DNA of 64,000 nucleotides from Clostridium_AD sp937920395 (lineage in GTDB: Bacteria > Bacillota > Clostridia > Clostridiales > Clostridiaceae). This document shows positions 60,875 to 64,000 of the stretch, piece after piece. The position numbers were made by a program, and so were the translations under genes. The stretch lies in assembly GCA_052274345.1 (NCBI GenBank), contig DAVZGP010000004.1, forward strand, positions 73,298 through 137,297, written 5' to 3'. Under the pieces are notes generated by a model that searched no databases, was not told the origin of the DNA, and worked only from the letters and a program-made list of their open reading frames with translations. Position 1 is the stretch's first letter; every line of letters starts with the position of its first letter.

Positions 60875-62362
60875 TTATAATGTAACTCCACTCTTAAAAA
60901 TAGCGAGCTCTCTAAAATTATTCTTTTCATTGTTTACTAGTTCTCCACTAGCTACTTTAATTATATATACTATAAATTCTTCAGTCAAATCATGTAAAGT
61001 CTTATCCTTAGTTAAACTTCCAGCATTAAAATCAATCCAGTGAGGTTTTAATTCAAATATCTGAGTATTGGTTGAAATCTTCATTGTAGGTACGAAACTT
61101 CCAAATGGAGTTCCCCTACCTGTTGTGAAAAGAACCATTTGACAACCAGCTGATGCTAGGGCAGAAGCTGCCACTAAATCATTACCTGGAGCACTTAATA
61201 GATTAAGTCCTTTTTCTTTTAATGTCTCTCCATATTTAAGTACATCTACCACGGTAGCCGTACCTGCCTTTTGTGTACAACCCAAAGACTTATCTTCAAG
61301 GGTAGTTATCCCACCTGCTTTATTTCCTGGTGAAGGATTCTCATATACCGGTTGATCATACTTCATAAAATATTCTTTAAAATCATTAATCAAATGAACA
61401 GTTTTATTAAATACATCTTTATTTTTTGCTCTAGCCATTAAAAGTGTTTCCGCTCCAAACATTTCAGGTACTTCTGTAAGAACTGTTGTTCCACCTTGAG
61501 CTACAAGAAAATCCGAAAACTTTCCTACAAGAGGGTTACCTGTTATACCTGAGAATCCATCGGAACCTCCACATTTCAAACCTATTTTAAGTTCTGATAA
61601 ACTACAAATTTCACGTTTATCTGTCTTCATATTTTCATAAAGTTCTACAAGCAGATTAGCCCCTTCTTGTATTTCATCAGAAACTTCCTGAGAAATTAAG
61701 AACTTTACTCTTTTTTTATTAAACTTGCCTAAAGATTTTTTGAAATCAACCATAGTATTATTTTCGCATCCAAGTCCTAATACCAAAACTCCACCATTAT
61801 TCGGGTGTTTAACTGCATCCCCTAGTATTGTCCTTGTACTTATATGATCCTCACCGAGTTGTGAGCAACCATAATTATGTTTTAATACTAAAACATTATC
61901 TATAGTTAAATTACCCACCATTTCTTTAAACCTATCAATAATTCTATCTGCTATACCATTTACACAGCCAACAGTGGGAACTATCCAAAGTTCATTTCTA
62001 ATGCCTACATTTCCATTTTCTCTTTTATAGCCATTAAAAGTTAAATCCCTATTTTTATAACTATTTTCTATAAGTTTTTGACTAAAAGTATATTCCTTTA
62101 TTCCATCTAGATTTGTTTTTATATTATGAGTATGAACCCATTGTCCCTTAAAAATATCCACTATTGAATGCCCTATAGCAAATCCGTATTTTGTAATATT
62201 TCCACCGATAAGTATATCCTCAGTAGCAATCTTATGTCCTCTTTTAACATCTTCTTTTAATGTTATTTCTTTATTACCTACGGATATAACTTCACCCTTT
62301 GATAAATCTTTAAGCACAACCACTATATTATCATTTTCATTTATCTGTATTATATTTTTCAT
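60875..62362 (-). CDS. uxaA: Altronate dehydratase
   Basis: 495 residues from the ATG at 62362 (GAGGGA about 6 bases upstream; ten extra codons upstream are unlikely to be translated). It dehydrates D-altronate to 2-keto-3-deoxygluconate. The N-terminal SAF-like domain (1-95) is followed by the catalytic domain with GYKRENGNVGIRNELWIVPT, KHNYGCSQLGEDH and KCGGSDGFSGITGNP, conserved in the UxaA/GarD family, including Cys residues thought to bind iron. It follows uxaB by 109 bases, with a copy of the dispersed repeat in the gap. Confidence 0.95.
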   Translation of the reverse strand: MKNIIQINENDNIVVVLKDLSKGEVISVGNKEITLKEDVKRGHKIATEDILIGGNITKYGFAIGHSIVDIFKGQWVHTHNIKTNLDGIKEYTFSQKLIENSYKNRDLTFNGYKRENGNVGIRNELWIVPTVGCVNGIADRIIDRFKEMVGNLTIDNVLVLKHNYGCSQLGEDHISTRTILGDAVKHPNNGGVLVLGLGCENNTMVDFKKSLGKFNKKRVKFLISQEVSDEIQEGANLLVELYENMKTDKREICSLSELKIGLKCGGSDGFSGITGNPLVGKFSDFLVAQGGTTVLTEVPEMFGAETLLMARAKNKDVFNKTVHLINDFKEYFMKYDQPVYENPSPGNKAGGITTLEDKSLGCTQKAGTATVVDVLKYGETLKEKGLNLLSAPGNDLVAASALASAGCQMVLFTTGRGTPFGSFVPTMKISTNTQIFELKPHWIDFNAGSLTKDKTLHDLTEEFIVYIIKVASGELVNNEKNNFRELAIFKSGVTL

Positions 62363-62384
62363 GAGTATTCCCTCACTTTCATAA

Positions 62385-62476
62385 GATATCATCGCTAACG
62401 CTGTAATATTAACAACTTTAGATAAAGAAAGTATTTATCCCCCACTAATAGAAGTAGGGGACTATACTTTGTTAAA
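62385..62476. repeat. Dispersed hairpin repeat, copy D
   Basis: Left end GATATCATCGCTAACGCTGTAATATTAA matches the other copies at CATC.C...CG..G...ATATTAA. The right part has CCCCCACTAATAGAAGTAGGGG, a stem-loop closely like copy A's ATAGAAGTAGG, and ends CTTTGTTAAAG. The last bases include the stop codon of uxaB (62472-62474), as copy A abuts the hom stop. Confidence 0.6.
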
Positions 62477-63920
62477 GAACTTCTTTAATAGCTTCCTTAA
62501 TACCAATTTTCTCAATGTTTAATAAATAATGTGTTACAGCTTCTGTTAAGCCTTTCACTTCATTTAAGTCCATTTTCCAAACTTTCTTATATGCAAGTAT
62601 TGTAGTTGCAAGTTTTCTTAATGCTACTTCACTACCATCACACTTAGCCCACTGAGTTTTGTAAAGTTCTAAAACATCGGCGTCATCAGATAATTTAATT
62701 ACTTCTTCTCCTCTTTTGCCTTTATAGAATTCCATAAGTGCAGCTAGAGAGAATACCAATCTTTTAGGTAGTTGACCTTTGGCTTTTACAAATTGTAATA
62801 ATGAAGGTAAATCTCTTGTTTCATATTTTGACATTGAATTTAAAGATATACTCATCAAATAATGTTTAACAAAAGGATTCATAAATCTTTCAAGAACAAC
62901 TTTTGCATAATATGATAATTCCTCTTCTGGAAGATCTAATGTTGGAATTATTTCTTCCTTTATTGTATTTCTTATAAATTTTCCCATTACTTCATGTTCA
63001 ACAGATTCAGCAACAGTATTTAATCCATAAAGGTATGATACTGGTACAAGTGATGTATGAGATCCATTAAGTATTCTTACCTTTCTAGTTCTATAAGGAG
63101 TCATATCCTCAACAAACATAACATTAAGACCTGCTTTACTTGTTGGAAATTCATTTTCAATCCATTTTGGTCCTTCAATAATGAAAAGGTGGAAATGCTC
63201 TCCAACGTCAACTAAATTATCCTCGTATCCAAGCTCTTTGGTTATCTCTTTTATAGTATCTCTTGGGTAACCTGGAACTATTCTGTCAACAAGTGTTGAA
63301 CAGAAAGTATTAGCGTCATTTATCCAAGCAGCAAAAGCAGCTTCTAAATTCCAAAGCTTAGCATACTTAAGAATTATTTCTTTAAGTTTATCACCATTTC
63401 TGTCGATTAATTCACAAGGAATTATTATTAAACCCTTATCATTTTGACCATTAAAAAATTTAAACCTATTATACAAAAGTGCTGTTAATTTTCCTGGAAA
63501 ACTCTTTTGAGGTTTATCTTCTAGTTTGTCATTTTCATCATATGCAATTCCTGCTTCTGTTGTATTTGAGAATACAAATCTTAAATCTTTATTCTGCGCA
63601 ATCTTCATATATTCATCATGCTGTGTATAAGGGTTCACACCACGACTTATGCTATTTATCACTGAATGCTCAGCAATAGCTTTACCGTCGCTCATGCCCT
63701 GTAAGTATAAAGTGTATAACCCATCTTGTTCATTTATTTTATCTACTAAACCATTTTCAATAGGTTGCACTACTACTATACTACCGTTAAACCCTGCTTC
63801 TTTATTCATTTTATCTATTTGCCAATCAACAAATGCTCTTAAAAAATTGCCTTCTCCAAATTGAAGCACCCTTTCAGGGTATGTGGTATATTCCTTATAT
63901 GTTTCTTTGTTTAATTTCAT
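62472..63920 (-). CDS. uxaB: Tagaturonate reductase (altronate oxidoreductase)
   Basis: 482 residues, typical of UxaB. It reduces D-tagaturonate to D-altronate with NADH. The N terminus shows the dinucleotide-binding QFGEGNFLRAFVDWQIDKMN (near residues 20-40), and the catalytic region includes KVRILNGSHTSLVPVSYLYG (near residue 280), with the conserved Lys, Asn and His of the polyol-specific long-chain dehydrogenase family. It is the first gene of the visible uxaB-uxaA order. UxaC (uronate isomerase) must lie outside the window. AAGGAGG precedes the ATG. Confidence 0.95.
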   Translation of the reverse strand: MKLNKETYKEYTTYPERVLQFGEGNFLRAFVDWQIDKMNKEAGFNGSIVVVQPIENGLVDKINEQDGLYTLYLQGMSDGKAIAEHSVINSISRGVNPYTQHDEYMKIAQNKDLRFVFSNTTEAGIAYDENDKLEDKPQKSFPGKLTALLYNRFKFFNGQNDKGLIIIPCELIDRNGDKLKEIILKYAKLWNLEAAFAAWINDANTFCSTLVDRIVPGYPRDTIKEITKELGYEDNLVDVGEHFHLFIIEGPKWIENEFPTSKAGLNVMFVEDMTPYRTRKVRILNGSHTSLVPVSYLYGLNTVAESVEHEVMGKFIRNTIKEEIIPTLDLPEEELSYYAKVVLERFMNPFVKHYLMSISLNSMSKYETRDLPSLLQFVKAKGQLPKRLVFSLAALMEFYKGKRGEEVIKLSDDADVLELYKTQWAKCDGSEVALRKLATTILAYKKVWKMDLNEVKGLTEAVTHYLLNIEKIGIKEAIKEVL

Positions 63921-64000
63921 TTTTATTCCTCCTTATCTACTTATCTATTAGTTAATTGCATAACCTTGTAGTCAAGTGACTTCAAGGCTTTACAATTATA

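Overview
The window looks like a chromosomal segment of a low-GC, Gram-positive, spore-forming clostridium (Clostridium sensu stricto-like; species not determinable from sequence alone). The support is AT-rich DNA with strong AGGAGG-type ribosome binding sites, frequent TTG/GTG starts, clostridial riboswitches, a BclA-like collagen protein of the kind found on spores, a sigma-54/LevR mannose PTS and a Firmicute-style uronate catabolism locus. I see no rRNA, tRNA, CRISPR array, prophage or intact transposase.

Layout. 1-4.6 kb (+): the 3' end of a membrane glycosyltransferase, a start-less remnant of a coiled-coil protein, then a collagen-like surface protein between two family-2 glycosyltransferases. 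4.8-9.4 kb (-): hom, thrC and an archaeal-type phosphoglycerate-mutase-like gene (likely the homoserine kinase), headed by a SAM-I riboswitch. 9.5-12.5 kb (+): a split cobalamin-dependent methionine synthase, divergent from that operon. 12.7-19.8 kb (-): a mannose-family PTS (extra IIB, IIAB, IIC, IID, DUF956) with a near-perfect sigma-54 promoter and upstream repeats next to its LevR-type activator. 19.9-23.9 kb (-): amidohydrolase, second homoserine dehydrogenase, aspartokinase. 24.2-26.4 kb (-): CDF transporter and a DODA-type dioxygenase behind a yybP-ykoY (Mn2+) riboswitch. 26.4-30.2 kb (-): NYN-LOTUS protein, AI-2E-type permease, small b-type-cytochrome-like protein, ornithine/alanine racemase family enzyme. 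30.5-33.3 kb (-): an SPFH/zinc-ribbon membrane operon. 33.8-35.2 kb (+): FetAB-like exporter. 35.3-37.3 kb (-): YtrA-type regulator and ABC transporter. 37.4-49 kb (-): gnd, FtsX-type ABC exporter, HAD phosphatase, a decayed sialic-acid-lyase-like gene, clpB and an old-yellow-enzyme homologue. 49.2-63.9 kb (-): a hexuronate/pectin-product locus with TRAP transporter, KdgF, YesMN two-component system, KduI, LacI-type regulator, HIT protein, a broken GPH symporter, YhcH, UxaA and UxaB.

How the parts work together. The left third joins aspartate-family amino acids: aspartokinase and two homoserine dehydrogenases feed homoserine, the SAM riboswitch ties one homoserine/threonine operon to methionine status, and MetH makes methionine. 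The right quarter takes up and isomerises uronates and reduces tagaturonate to altronate, then dehydrates it to 2-keto-3-deoxygluconate; LacI-type palindromes recur through it. The GPH symporter of that locus carries both a lost start codon and an in-frame stop, so uptake probably relies on the TRAP system.

A family of short hairpin-rich repeats (four copies seen, no transposase) sits against stop codons and inside one riboswitch leader. No wholly novel defence or mobile system is evident. The most unusual items are the Mn2+ riboswitch on a dioxygenase gene, the SPFH/zinc-ribbon operon, the SAM-controlled leader interrupted by a repeat, and the three hidden pseudogenes.
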